Below are positions 34,003 to 44,592 of a DNA stretch of 64,000 nucleotides, one piece after another; the first letter of the stretch is position 1; every line of letters starts with the position of its first letter. Source of the stretch: Deroplatys truncata (Eukaryota; Arthropoda; Insecta; Mantodea; Mantidae); the NCBI GenBank assembly GCA_030765065.1, contig CM060985.1:178004096-178068095 (forward strand), in the 5' to 3' direction. Below the pieces are notes generated by a model. That model did no database searches. It saw only the letters and a list, made by a program, of their open reading frames with translations, and was not told the DNA's origin. A program made the translations under genes and the position numbers.

Positions 34003-34265
34003 TTGTTTTTATTACTGTTTATGGACGCTCTTTAAGTGCTGTGGTCCTTATCGTCCCATTCTATTTTGGGCGTGAAAGACCAGTAATTTTACTCAGAGGC
34101 CTCTTCATCAGGCTCGCTGTAAATCTACGACACGGGGTCCCCGGCTTTACTTCCCTTCCTAAGGATTTTTACTACCGAAAAAATACATCGCCCTCCACCG
34201 GGTTTGAACCCGCGACCTCAGTAACTTGAGGATAGCATGGTAACCAGTACACCACAGAGGCAACT
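34003..34265 (-). mobile_element. tRNA-derived SINE (SINE-A), copy 2
   Basis: Minus-strand head GCCTCTGTGGTGTACTGG (A-box-like) and GCGGGTTCAAACCCGGTGG (B-box-like). The body matches 1314-1595, and the 3' end is GTAATAAAAACAA. A 9-bp TSD AATGCACGG lies at 33994-34002 and 34266-34274. It sits in the mariner transposase immediately after the second catalytic Asp. 263 bp. Confidence 0.95.
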
Positions 34266-34530
34266 AATGCACGGGTACTCGCCTACACAGTTTCGATGTC
34301 AAAATTTGTGGAAGTAAGGTTCAAATTACTACAACACCCAACGTATTCACCAGATTTGGCCCCTAGTGACTTTATTTCCAGACTTAAAAGGTGCCTCGGT
34401 GGAAAACGATTCCCGTCTAATGAGGAGGCCATCTCTCAAACTGAAATCCTACTTTTTGGATGGCTTATAACTGTTGGAGAAACAGTGGAAGAAGTATATC
34501 GATTTAAAAGGAGCTTTGTTGAAAGATAAA

Positions 34531-35119
34531 AAATAAAAAGAAAAAGTTTACCAAAATAATTTACTTCTCTTTGTTTTGCTAATGAGTTAGAAACGTATTA
34601 TAGTTTGTTGAATTCGTAGAGAAAATCATGTGAATGTATCACATATTTTTTCTAAAGTCAAGTGCACCGCAGTCAGCCATCTTTATCCACTACATAATTT
34701 CAAGAATTTAATAATATAATTTTCTGTCTGTATATCCACTAACATTGTATTGGACACACACAATTGAATGTTGGTTTTTCGTAGAATAGTTAGCTTTCAT
34801 CCTGCATATTTTACTCATGGTAACCACTCATGTGAGGCAATATAGAGCTGAATGAAAAAAGTTTATTGCACTGCCAGTGAAAATAGTGACTGCAGATAAA
34901 AAATAAATGGTTGCCGATACGGTTTGGGCGGATTGAAACGGTACACATATGTTTAAAACATCAAGGCAATTAACTATCAGTGGGTAAATTAAATTTTGCA
35001 CGCTACCGCCTTCACTATTTCATAAAATAAAAAAATCTCATTAATTTCACGGAGCTTAAGCTAACAGAGGAATCCCTTCATAGTGCATTTTAAAATATCT
35101 GCTATTAATTTGCATACTT
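34531..35119. other. Mostly unrecognised; small family H terminus at 34612-34655
   Basis: GTAGAGAAAATCATGTGAATGTATCACATATTTT near 34617 is an H-c 3' end (ATIR plus hairpin) on the plus strand. The rest is AT-rich with no recognised content. Confidence 0.5.
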
Positions 35120-35965
35120 TATTACTTTCTCTACTACGTATAGTAAGTAGAGGAAGTATTGTATTCCACCCAAAAATTCGATACCGAGATTTCACCGAAA
35201 ATACATGTTTTGAGAACCTCTCAATCCAAAAAAAAATTTGGAAACATGTCTGTCTGTGTGTGCGTCTGTGTGTCTGTGAACAGCATAACTCAGAAACGAA
35301 CAATCGGATAAACACCAAACTTGGTATTTAGGTTCAGTATCTTCCAAGGATGCGACACGAAGGTTTTCAAGAAAATCCCCGCACATCAGACTACCCTATA
35401 CATGGAACATTTTTCGAAAACTTTAATTATCTCAAAAATGGCTAACGATTTTGATTAAAATATCATATGTTTAAGATATTGTCATGAGAAGTGAAATGTA
35501 TATCTCGAATTTTCTGGGAATGTTTCCAAAAGTATTCTTCATTGTGAACGACTTTTGCATAACTGGTAAACCATAAGAGAGAGACAAAATTTTACTACAC
35601 AAAAAATGTATATCGCGTTAAAATACACAATTTATGTCATATACATTTGTTTTGTTGGGCGAACAATTTTCGAGATATTGCTTGTTATTCCCTTAAATGT
35701 TTTAATACTTTTTCTCAAATGGGAATTCTCTATTCATTTTGTTTATGTTCTGGACATACAAAGAGAATGGAATACTCCACATAGCAACCAGTTCTTAAAA
35801 TATTTGACTATCGCTTAAATACTACCATATTCCACTTGCACCTACAAGAAAATTATCAATAAGCGTAACATCTCGATTAACATGAAGCTTATGGAGAATA
35901 AGCGTTTGTAAAAATAGTTTGTACAAGAGTAGAGAAAGTCATGTAAGTGTAACACATCAGATTTT
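35120..35965 (+). mobile_element. Family H (H-a), full-length, tandem with next copy
   Basis: TTACTTTCTCTACTACGTATAG to GTAACACATCAGATTTT, 846 bp, with a GTCTGTGTGTGCGTCTGTG microsatellite. The next family H copy starts within a few bases in the same orientation. Confidence 0.92.
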
Positions 35966-36834
35966 GTACTTTATATACTATGTATAAGAAGTACGGGAAG
36001 TATTGAGGTCCACCCAAAAGTTCGATACCGAGATTTCACTGGAAATACATGTTTCGAGGTCCCCTAAATCCAAATGAAGCATTTTGGCAACCTGTCAATG
36101 TGTGTGCTTGTGAACGCTACACCTAACTCAAAACAAAAAGTCGGGTAAATACCGAACTTAGTGTTTACGTCGAATGTCTCCAGAGGATGTGATGCAAAAT
36201 TTTTCAACCAAATCCCTCTACCTCAAAGCTACACTTTACATACAACATTTTTCAAAATACTTGATTTAGTGAAAAATGGCTAACGATTTTTATTAAAACA
36301 TCATATATGAAAGATACTTGCATGACAAATAAAACGTATATCTTAAATTGTCGGGGAATAGCCTTGAAGTTCTCTTCATTTTGAAGGAATTTGGTACACT
36401 CTTGTAATACTGGGAAACGTTATGCGATAGACGAAAACTTACTGTACGAAAAATGTAGATCTCTGTAAAACACACAGTTTATTTAATATAAGTTTATTTT
36501 TTGCGTATAAGACGTTTCTAAAATATCTCTTATTAAATGTTTGAATTGTTCATTTATTGTTCATCTCTTGTCCTTTCAACATTCAGTTGTTTCTCGCGAT
36601 GTCATGTAAACAGTATGGAATTTTAAGGCCAGCATATAGCGCCCAGTTGTTAAACATTTGACTATCGCTGTTCTCTTTGTATCTCTAACGAAATGTGTAA
36701 TGTAGCTGTTTCTTAAAGATTTATTTGGATTAAATGTAGTAGACTGAAACGTTAGCCTTTAGTAACAATGGTTTATATATCCAAATAAGCGGTAGAGAGT
36801 ATAGAAAGGCATGTGAATGTAAAATATCTGTATT
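35966..36834 (+). mobile_element. Family H (H-c), near full-length
   Basis: GTACTTTATATACTATGTATAAG, ATACCGAGATTTCACTGG, AATGTGTGTGCTTGTGAACG, then H-c markers CCAGCATATAGCGCCCAG and GGTAGAGAGTATAGAAAGGC, and GTGAATGTAAAATATCTGTATTTT. The best single reference for the older subfamily in this window. Confidence 0.85.
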
Positions 36835-36879
36835 TTAATTATCCTATGTACACCACACTCTGATATATACCACACAGGA

Positions 36880-37640
36880 ACCTTTTTATAAACTTTCTTT
36901 ATTTGACTTAGATAGCCCCAAACGAGTTTCCGGTGAAATCTGAATATCGAATTGTTTGTTGAGATGTATTTGAAATAAATTACGTGTTTTAAAGAGACTT
37001 ATATTGTTGGATCGTAAGATTTTGTGGATGTGCTATGGTTTTCCAGTTATATAAAGTTATAAAAGATTCCTTTCAAATAAAGAGACTTTGCAGGCTATTT
37101 CCATAAAATCTAATACATACTGCGACTTTGTCCAGCTTTCATCTTTCTCCCCATTACTTCACTTATGTGATTTAGTTCAATTTTCCTCCTCACTTCACTT
37201 TTATTCCGTTTATAGCTGTCCCTTCTTCGAATGGTTAACTCGTTGGGGAGTCGAATATAAGACCTCTATAATGTATCGCAGTAGCAGCGCTCACAATACG
37301 TTACAACCTCACTCGGAGAACACGCTGAAGAAGTTACACTTTGTCGTACCAAGAACAACTCCCAATCTCGCCTATTTCTATATATCCGCTTATCAAGTGA
37401 AGTATTTATCCCAATTTTGGTTTTTGAGTTATGCTGTTCACATCTATACACACACACACACACACCAGCACACAGAGATAGAGAGAGAGAGAGAGAGAGT
37501 GTGTGTGTACGTCACGTGTGAATTCAGAGGAGCTCAAAACATGTATGTGTGATAAAGTTCTATACAGAATTTTTGTTTTAATGTTGGAATAAATTCTCCA
37601 CACACTAGGTAGGAGTTAGAGACAGTAATAATTGTGTTTG
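36880..37640 (-). repeat. Degraded family H pieces with GA/CA microsatellite
   Basis: Pieces: AACGAGTTTCCGGTGAAATC (36915), TTATATAAAGTTATAAAAGATTCC (37045), and GTTATGCTGTTCACATC with (CA)n and (GA)n at 37446-37505, then CAAAACATGTATGTGTGAT. The middle (37110-37390) is not recognisable as H. Heavily rearranged. Confidence 0.55.
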
Positions 37641-37914
37641 TAGTGACGTTCATTTGTTCTTTCTTCCCTTGATGTTCCTCTGTTATCAACAGACCTCTAG
37701 TGTCTCTCACACAGAGATCATAAACAACGCTTGCTCGTACTGTGCCATAAAACCAATGCTGCCCACAAAGAAATGCGTGTTACCTCACTGTAATGGCAGT
37801 TCTGCGGTGCGGTGAAATACACTTTACTACACACGTCTTTACGATGTTTTTCTGGCCTTAATTTTGCTAGAGCAGACAGTGTTTTCTAAGATGTTTCACT
37901 TATATTTTGGAGCA
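37641..37914. other. No recognised feature
   Basis: Short unrecognised stretch between degraded family H pieces. Confidence 0.5.
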
Positions 37915-38404
37915 GTTTTTTATTTTTTTAGGCATGCCTTTAGAAGTAGACGGTTTATTGTATCTACCCAATTATTATTTCAATATTTCAACCGAAATTC
38001 ACCTTTTGATGTTTCCTGAATGCATTAAATAATTTTCAGGGAAAGAACGGGACAACGGGATAGGGATCAAATTTCTTTTGAGTATCAAAATTTTCATTTA
38101 AATCCGGCTTCTTACAAGAATACTAAGTAAAGATCTTTTTGGAACTTGCCCACCCCTAACAGCCCTTTACAAGGAAAACATTTTAAAATTTTTGCATTTA
38201 TAAAAACGGTTCTAACGATTTTGATTAAAATTTTATTTGTATAATACATTTTCATGACAAAATGTATTTATTGAATTTTCTGGGAGTAGTCTCTGAAATT
38301 CTGTTCATTTAGACGACTTTTGGGTGGCAAATCTTACTATACAAAAAACGTAGATCTTGTTACAGCACATAATTTATGTGAAGTACATCTTTCGTGGAGT
38401 TAGC
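37915..38404 (+). repeat. Family H diverged copy, 3' truncated
   Basis: Order is kept at low identity: AAGTAGACGGTTTATTGTATC, TTCCTGAATGCATT, GGTTCTAACGATTTTGATTAAAATTTTATTTG, TGAATTTTCTGGGAGTAGTC and AACGTAGATCTTGTTACAGC. The microsatellite is lost. Truncated at 38405 by a LINE fragment. Confidence 0.65.
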
Positions 38405-39097
38405 GGTTTCCTTATTATTACTTTGAGTTTCCTAATACCCTCCGTCTGCACGCATGCTGCCAAAATATGCGTCCAGTCTTCTTGTTCCCCGCATAATGGG
38501 CAAATCCTCCTGCCAGCAGCGTCAACAATCTTGCGAGCTTTCCACCCTCCCAACCTAAGCCATGCTATTCCAGTCCTCTGTTTTATACTCAATTCCAAAA
38601 TATATGTTTCCTTACCCCATCTAATTTTTATTTCATTTTGTAGCTTCAATGTTGATCATTGTCTACATTCAGATTCTATTTTCTGCCTGTTTATATCACA
38701 TAGTCGTCTTTTGACCTTTCTCACGGCACCCCTTTCATTACCCCTTTGCCAGATATCATTTAAGCCAATTTTTGATAATTCGCGTTGCAACCCCGCCGCC
38801 CACCATTTTGGATGCTCTATGTTGTTCATTTGATGACGATAACATATTGCTCTCAGAGTTGTTTGATCACCTTTAATTATTCGCAGCCAGTACCTAAATA
38901 CGTTTAGTTTAGCAAATACAGCATCTTCCCAGCATCCTACCTCACGAAGAACTCCGTAGTTTGAAGTACCCCTTCCCAACCCTAGAATGCGCTTCCAAAA
39001 ATTGCATTGTATTTTATTTACATTATCCACCCTCTCCCATCCCCACACTTCACTGCCGTATAGTAATGAGGACCTAATTTGAGTTTTCCAATGCTTA
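38374..39097 (-). pseudogene. Non-LTR retrotransposon ORF2 C-terminus, one in-frame stop
   Basis: About 240 residues in one minus-strand frame, broken by a single TGA near 38657. The start SLLYGSEVWGWERVDNVNKI is the recurrent LLYGSEVWG motif that follows the reverse transcriptase in many LINE ORF2 proteins. FWKRILGLGRGTSNYGVLRE and VFAKLNVFRYWLRIIKGDQT follow. The last part has CPLCGEQEDWTHILAACVQT, the C-x2-C...H...C zinc-binding C-terminal motif typical of these proteins. The reverse transcriptase itself is absent: 5' truncation at about 39100, as expected for incomplete reverse transcription. I do not assign a clade. Confidence 0.85.
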
Positions 39098-39127
39098 CCT
39101 ATAATTTGCTAAAATGGGAAGTTGTAA

Positions 39128-39376
39128 TTTTTACTTTCACCGGAAATACATGTTTTGAGACCCCCTGAATCCCCAAAAAGTATTTTTGGAAACATGTCCG
39201 TGTGTGTGTCTGTATGTCTGTGTGTGTGTCTGTAAACAGCATAACTCAGAAACGAACAGTCGGATAAATACCAAACATGGTATTTATGTTCAGTATCTTC
39301 CAGTGATGCGACACGAAGGTTTTCAACAAAATCTCCCCACCCCAGATTACCCTTTACATGGAACGTTTTTCGAAAA
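39128..39376 (+). repeat. Family H fragment with terminal deletion
   Basis: TTTTTACTTTC is joined directly to ACCGGAAATACATGTTTTGAG, deleting about 60 bp just inside the 5' end. It continues through the GTGTGTGTCTGTATGTCTGTG microsatellite and the conserved block to CATGGAACGTTTTTCGAAAA, then stops. Confidence 0.88.
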
Positions 39377-39879
39377 TGAACGTTGCCGCTTCTCAATTTT
39401 GGGGTAAATATCGACTATTTATCCCCACTTAATTATTAGGATCTCATTTCTCGTTGGAGGAATTTTTGCGGTTCTCTCAGCGTGGGTAAATATTATTTCA
39501 TTTATATATATATATTCTTACTGGCTAGTTTATATATATCACTTGACTTTACCCTGGCTTCTCTTGGTAATTTTCCGTTGTGTGTTACATTTCCCTCACT
39601 CCATACTTCCCGATCGGAAACAAATAAGATCAAAAACCTTACTCTCGATCATAATACAAAAGTTCGCAGCTTTCTCTGCACATGGGAACAGCACATTTCT
39701 ACCAAAACTGCAGAGTTCAAGATATCCTAAAACTAGTGAAACAGGAACATTACATACAAGACAAATATTACTTTATACAAAAATTACTATTTACATGGTA
39801 TCCGCATTACATTCATATATGTATCATTCATATATCAAATTAATCACTAAATAAATTAACACATTGTAAAATTAATCCG
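39377..39879. other. No recognised feature
   Basis: AT-rich sequence with a short (TA)n run near 39500. The 80-100-codon frames here have no recognised family. Confidence 0.5.
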
Positions 39880-40015
39880 GGCACATTCTGTCTCACTGTA
39901 TAATTTATTAATGAGCATAAACTTATTCCTACGAAAGGCTATTTTTCTGTCTACTTCGGTTTAATCAGAGAACAACAAAATGCAAAGTGAATAGCGATAG
40001 TCAAATGTTTAAGAA
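39880..40015 (-). repeat. Family H (H-c) 3' part, host split by LINE
   Basis: ATAAACTTATTCCTACGAAAG, CTATTTTTCTGTCTACTTC and GCGATAGTCAAATGTTTAAGAA follow the H-c minus-strand order and continue across the LINE at 41204 with CACGACGCCATATGCTGGCC. Confidence 0.8.
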
Positions 40016-41203
40016 TTTTTTTTCGAGTGGAGGAGAAAATGATTTAATCACTGACCCCAGCCCCGATTGGAGTCGGGTCTGAGAGTGTGGGACTCGCCAA
40101 TAATCGGCATACCCACTAAAATCTCCTCCACCGGATGGAAAAAGAAAGAAGGAAAAGCGGAAAGGCGTGGATTTGTGCGATCCCGTTAGTAAGTGAAGGC
40201 CACTAGTGGGAATGGCGAGGGTTAGGAAGAGAATGGATGTTTAGGAATGAAGATAGTACTGATGCTGCTGCTGTCGTTGCTGATTGCACTCCTTACATTG
40301 CTGCAAAAGTTCGCGACTCTCTCCGGGTTGCTCTTCAGCCTGGGACCAAGTGATGAGACCCGGATGGCTTCGGTGATGGCTGTGAGTCTGCATGAAGTGC
40401 TGTCGAACTGAAAACCTGCTGAGCAGCTGATGAAGTTTGAAGATCCCTGATGAGTTCCTCCAGGGCTGTCAGCATCGTCGTCATGTTCAGGAACTCCACG
40501 TGGAGATTCTGAACGACGTCCCGTAGGCCCTGGACTTCTTCGATGTTTGGCGTTAGTGATGGCGCTGGTGTCGGCGGCTGTGGAACTGTCACTGTCTGCG
40601 GCGTAGGTGCTAGCGGCATTGGCGATGCCTTTCCCGCGGGGATACAGGGCGCAGAGCGCCTGGCCGGTGATGTGCGTTGACCCTCCACAGGTTGCGCAGT
40701 AGCGGCGACGGCGGTGCAGGTCGTGCTGGGTACACGATGAGGTGGAGCAGGCGGAACCACAGTAGTGGCACCTAGGTTGTGCTGAGCAGGTCGTCTCCTC
40801 GTGCCCGGAGGCACAGCAGCGCCTGCAGGGGACCTAGCGTTCTACTCGGCTAACCTCGATGCGTAAGCACCGGCCTAATAAGGGAAGGCCCGCCCTCAAG
40901 GCAGCTTCGTAGTCGCCAGGGTCTGCGAACTCCATCCTCACGAGCGAAGTGGGTCCCTGAGCTCCGAAAATTCGAGTGGCCTTCAAGGCGCTGATGAGCT
41001 GTACTGATTGGCAGGTCCCTCGGGACTCCACGAATAACAGCGCTGTACCTCCCAAGAAGTGCAGGCTGGATCTAGTTGCTTCCCAGAATTGGCGGCGTGG
41101 GTACCGATGAAGGTAGCGGCGGGAGCTGGTGGAGACGAAGAGGTTCCTGCCTTAACAGGAGCGGCGTCTGATCGAATCTTCTTCGCCATCTCGGAGCTGA
41201 GTG
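40016..41203 (-). mobile_element. Compact ORF1-only non-LTR retrotransposon
   Basis: 1188 bp, GC-rich against AT-rich surroundings. The minus strand runs from CACTCAGCTCCGAGATGG (41203) through an ORF1-like region to a roughly 320-bp 3' UTR containing CCGACTCCAATCGGGG, and ends in A8 (T-run at 40016-40023). A TAAGAA direct repeat (40010-40015 and 41204-41209) flanks it, inside a family H copy whose two halves align across the insert. There is no reverse transcriptase, so mobility would have needed machinery from another LINE. Confidence 0.88.
40335..41189 (-). pseudogene. LINE ORF1-like (gag-type) pseudogene with three zinc knuckles
   Basis: Begins MAKKIRSDAAPVKAGTSSSP 14 nt from the element's 5' end. 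After a frame change it reads LHFLGGTALLFVESRGTC and ALKATRIFGAQGPTSLVRME, then FADPGDYEAALRAGLPLLGR, an RRM-like ORF1 domain. A TAG at 40834-40836 follows. Beyond it the same frame encodes knuckle-like motifs (40651-40827): C-x2-C-x4-H-x4-C, C-x2-C-x3-C-x4-C (His replaced), and C-x2-C-x4-H-x6-C. After another shift comes a Pro-rich linker and LRDVVQNLHVEFLNMTTMLT, a likely coiled coil, ending near 40335. The order RRM, knuckles, Pro-rich, coiled coil is usual for ORF1 proteins of this type. One stop and at least two frame changes make it a pseudogene. Confidence 0.82.
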
Positions 41204-41786
41204 TAAGAACACGACGCCATATGCTGGCCTTCAAATGCCATACTGTTTCCGTGCAGCCGTGAAAAACTACTGTATATCGACAGGGCTTTAAAACAATGAT
41301 AAGAAGTTAAGGATGTATGCTTCGGAAATGGCTTATGCAACAAATAAGCTATTTAAAACAAATTGTGTGTTTTAAAGGAATTTGCATTTTTGTGTTGGGC
41401 AGTTTTATCTGCTTAACGTTTACCAGTTATAAAAGATTATACGAAATTCCTTCCAAATAATGAGGACCTCACAGGCTATTCCTAAAAAATTAAAGATATG
41501 CATTTTTTGCTGTGTAAATATCTTTAAAATTTGGCATTTTAATTAAAACATTAGCTATATTTTACTAAATCAAAAATTTCGAGAACTTCTCCATATAATC
41601 AAAGTTGGGGTCGTGATTATATTGAAAATTCTTGTCACATCTTTGAAAGATACTGAACTTATATACAAATGTATTATTTGGATTTACGGGTCATGAAAAT
41701 ATGTATTTCCGGTAAAATCTCGATATCGAATTTTTGGGGAGAATATAATACCTACTAGATCTGTAGCAGAGATACTAATAAGTTTT
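41204..41786 (-). repeat. Family H (H-c) 5' part, host split by LINE
   Basis: CCATATGCTGGCCTTCAAATG, TTAACGTTTACCAGTTATAAAAG and AATATGTATTTCCGGTAAAATC, then TTTTTGGGGAGAATATAATACC and GTAGCAGAGATACTAATAAG. The microsatellite is deleted. Confidence 0.82.
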
Positions 41787-41813
41787 CGTAAAAATAGTAG
41801 TAGAGGGTATGTA

Positions 41814-42508
41814 AAAAAATCTGATGTGTTACACTCACATGACTTTCTCTACTCTTGTACGAACTATTTTTACAAACCCTTATTCTCCGTATGCTTCATA
41901 TTAATCGAGATATCGAGATGTCAATCTTATTGCTAATTTTCTTGTAGATGCAAGGGGAATATGGTAGCTTTTAAGCGATAGTCAAATATTTTAACGCTGG
42001 TTGCTATGTGACGCATTCCATTCTCTTTGCATGTCCAGGACATAAAAAAAATGAATAACGAATTTGAGAAAAAGTATAAGTATTGGAAAATTTAAGGAAA
42101 TAACTAGCAATATCTCGAAAACGGTTCACTCAACAAAAGAAATGTATATGACATAAATTGTGTATTTTAACGCGATCTATATTTTTTGTGTAGTAAACTG
42201 TTGTCTACCTCTTATGGTTTACCGGTTATGCAAAAGTCGTTCACAATGAAGAATACTTTTGGAGACATTCCCAGAAAATTCAAGATATACATATTATTTG
42301 TCATGAAAATATCTTAAACATATGATATTTTAATCAAAATCGTTAGAGCCATTTTTGAAAAAATTAAAATTTTCGAAAAATCTTCCATGTAAAGGGTAGT
42401 CTGGGTTGGGGGGATTTTCTTGAAAACCTTCGTGTCGCATCTCTAGAAGATACTGAACCTAAATACCAAGTTTGGTGCTTTTCCGACTGTTCGTTTTTGA
42501 GTTATGCT

Positions 42509-42566
<58 letters not shown>

Positions 42567-42709
42567 ACACACGGACATGTTTCCAAAAATGCTTTTTTTG
42601 GATTCAGGAGGTCTCAAAACATGTATTTCCGGTGAAATCTCGGTATCGAATTTTTCGGTGGAATGCAATACTTCCCCTATTTACTATACGTAGTAGAGAA
42701 AGTAAAAAA
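41814..42709 (-). mobile_element. Family H (H-a), full-length, long pure CA tract
   Basis: AAAAAATCTGATGTGTTACAC to CGTAGTAGAGAAAGTAAAAAA, 896 bp. The microsatellite (42512-42570) is a long uninterrupted CA run ending CAGACACACACACGG. All other family H marks are present. It forms a same-orientation junction with the older copy at 42710. Confidence 0.93.
42512..42570. repeat. (CA)n microsatellite inside family H
   Basis: About 25 CA units, the longest dinucleotide run in the window, in the variable microsatellite slot of family H. Confidence 0.95.
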
Positions 42710-43440
42710 TCTTTTGTATTACTTCGTATGACATTCTCTACACTCTACCAGTTATTACTGGGTATATAAACTATTCTTACGAAAGTTTATTTTCCTATCT
42801 ACTTCACTTTAATCCCTTACAGAAACGGCTACATTACACATTTCGTTATAAATACAAAGAGAACAGCGATAGTCAAATGTTTAACAACTGGACGCTATAT
42901 GCTGCCTTAAAATTCCATACTGTTTCCATGACATCACGAGAAACAACTGAATGTTTACAGGACTTGAAAAGACTGGTTAAGTATTGAACAATTAGAAACA
43001 TTAATAACGGATATCTCGGAAATGGCCGATGCTACAGAAAAAGCACTTCTTGTATGGTGCGTTTTCGTTCGCAGGCTTTTCCCAGAAATTTCAAGACATA
43101 CTTTTATTTGTAATGTAAATATATTTAATTTAAACTAGGTATTTTAATAATAAACCGTCAGCGATTTTTTAAAAAATCAAACATTTCAAAAAAACTTCCA
43201 TGTAATGGGCATTTCCTTGAAAATGTTTGTGTCTCATCTTTGGAAGGTATAAACATAAATATCAAGCCTAGTATTCTGATTTTGAGCTATGCTATTCAAA
43301 AACACACACACACATGGACCTCTTTCTAAAAACAATATTTTTAAAACACGTATTTCCGCTGAAACCCCTGTATAGAATTTTTGGATAGATTTCAATACCT
43401 TCTCTATCTACTATGGACGTGGTGGAGAAAGAAACAAACG
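42710..43440 (-). mobile_element. Family H (H-c), near full-length
   Basis: TACTTCGTATGACATTCTC at the 3' end, then AACAGCGATAGTCAAATGTTTAACAACTGG, ACGCTATATGCTGCC and the AAACACACACACACATGG microsatellite. It ends CTACTATGGACGTGGTGGAGAAAG. 731 bp, older than its neighbour. Confidence 0.85.
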
Positions 43441-44440
43441 ATAATGAGTAGAGAGTGTAATGTGAATGTAACACACAAGACTTTACTAATAGTAATGGAT
43501 CCAAAGTACACATTAGTATCCATTAATTGCCTAATCCCTGAGAGGAAACTTTAGTGTCTTGACTGAGCAGTGAAATAATAACGGAAGGGTTATACTATGT
43601 GAAAATGGCGTTTTTAGAGAAACGCCAGTACTTGCTACAAAGCGAAGTATTTTATTTTTCCCTGTTTACTGACCTGTTTACATAACTCGTAATTGTGAAT
43701 TTACCACAACCTGGTCGCTATAAAGACAAAAGAAAGACAGCGGCGGTTAATTTACGCATATATGAATATACGCTAAAATCCTTTTAAACTTATGTTTTAA
43801 TTCATGTATTTTATATACCCCTGGTTTCATGATGTTTTGTTACCTCTCGGCAATGAGAAGAAATGCGTTTCGCTGCCTTTTAAAGCTTTTTGTGCAAGGG
43901 CCCAATTAGCCCTTGTAGACTTCAAAGCTGCTTTTTCCCCCTTTTTTCCTGCGTTATTTTGGAGGTTAAAAATATTTAATAAGGCGAAGCTTTTGTTCAA
44001 TTTGTTTAAGCTTTTAAGACCGTACTTAGTATACAAAAAAAATGTTAGTCGTTTTTCTATAATACTGATATACGTTCGCATATTAGTGACTGTTTCCAGT
44101 TACTGAATAAGGTTACCAAAAGCATGCACTTATTTTTCAGAAAAAAGTAGTAATAAAATAGGTGATCCGTATATTTCTGCAATACTTATCTGCATCAAAG
44201 CAGGTGTTTAAACCAGATCATTACTGAACATAATAAAATTATTGAAACTACCGTTTTGGTTTGAGTAGAGACGCTCCGAAAGGAATTTATAACAGAGTCC
44301 CTAAAATGCTTTCAATTCTTGTAACGTTCAATATTTTACTTTATGCTATGTTGAATTTAATTGTTTTTAATAAATAAATATATGTTCAACTCTTTCTGTT
44401 TAGATAGTTCCTGTATAAGAATAGTGCGAATATCGAAATT
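43441..44440. other. Mostly unrecognised; small family H 3' end at 43447-43490
   Basis: GTAGAGAGTGTAATGTGAATGTAACACACAAGAC at 43447 is a plus-strand family H 3' terminus. The remainder is AT-rich. Overlapping frames on both strands at 43804-44106 have no recognisable family and are not called. Confidence 0.5.
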
Positions 44441-44590
44441 TAATATGGCCCACGTTGCGGGATTTCTGCGCCAGGTTAGAGATAAATGGGGATAAGTAGC
44501 GCTCCCGCCCAGCGTAAACACTAGAATCTTCTGGAAGCTTCCCTTCTCCCAATCTCCAGAATATTCTACAGTGTTCTTCACACTCTGGCC
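44441..44590 (-). repeat. Repeat W, copy 1
   Basis: On the minus strand: GAATATTCTGGAGATTGGGAG, AAGGGAAGCTTCC and TTTACGCTGGGCGGGAGCGC. It matches the plus strand at 58215-58370 (GAATATTCGGAAAACGGGGAG, AAGGGATACTTCC, TTTACGCTGGGAGATACTC). Unknown type, non-coding. Confidence 0.55.
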
Positions 44591-44592
44591 AA

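Larger units (their letters stand above)
32551..34530 (+). mobile_element. Mariner-like element split by two later insertions
   Basis: Host mariner coding sequence begins near 32551. It is interrupted by a deleted mariner at 32595-33311, resumes at 33314, and is interrupted again by SINE-A at 34003-34265. It ends in the downstream AAGATAAAAAATAAAAAG region. Terminal repeats of the host were not identified, so limits are those of its coding homology. Confidence 0.85.
32551..34530 (+). pseudogene. Mariner transposase pseudogene (D,D34D type)
   Basis: Pieces in order: RTVIKHL just left of the first insertion (32570-32590), then KDLTPKGI-stop-AELDEVHGI immediately right of it. Next come VYNLVNKFKRGRASTNEHRS and EVTSSEIIDKIHDMVLKDRR, the two DNA-binding helix-turn-helix regions. 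SARWVPRLPSMENKRN follows, then VDETWIHYCTPETK with the first catalytic Asp (about 33735), HQDNARL with the second Asp, cut directly by the SINE (about 33995), and TYSPDLAPSD with the third Asp (about 34360). A stop, at least two frame changes and two insertions make it non-functional. The motifs are standard for mariner transposases. Confidence 0.9.

Noticed and set aside
40335-40814. The 159-codon Pro-rich frame as a complete stand-alone protein
   Set aside because: Its first half overlaps, in a different frame, the zinc-knuckle coding region of a LINE ORF1. Only its second half is likely to be real coding sequence.
30866-42570. Regularly spaced repeats that might suggest a CRISPR array
   Set aside because: The repeats are long dispersed units on both strands, with no short direct repeats, uniform spacers or cas genes.
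43804-44106. Overlapping 84- and 100-codon frames on opposite strands
   Set aside because: No family resemblance in either direction. Hydrophobic and Lys/Phe-rich composition is expected from AT-rich DNA.
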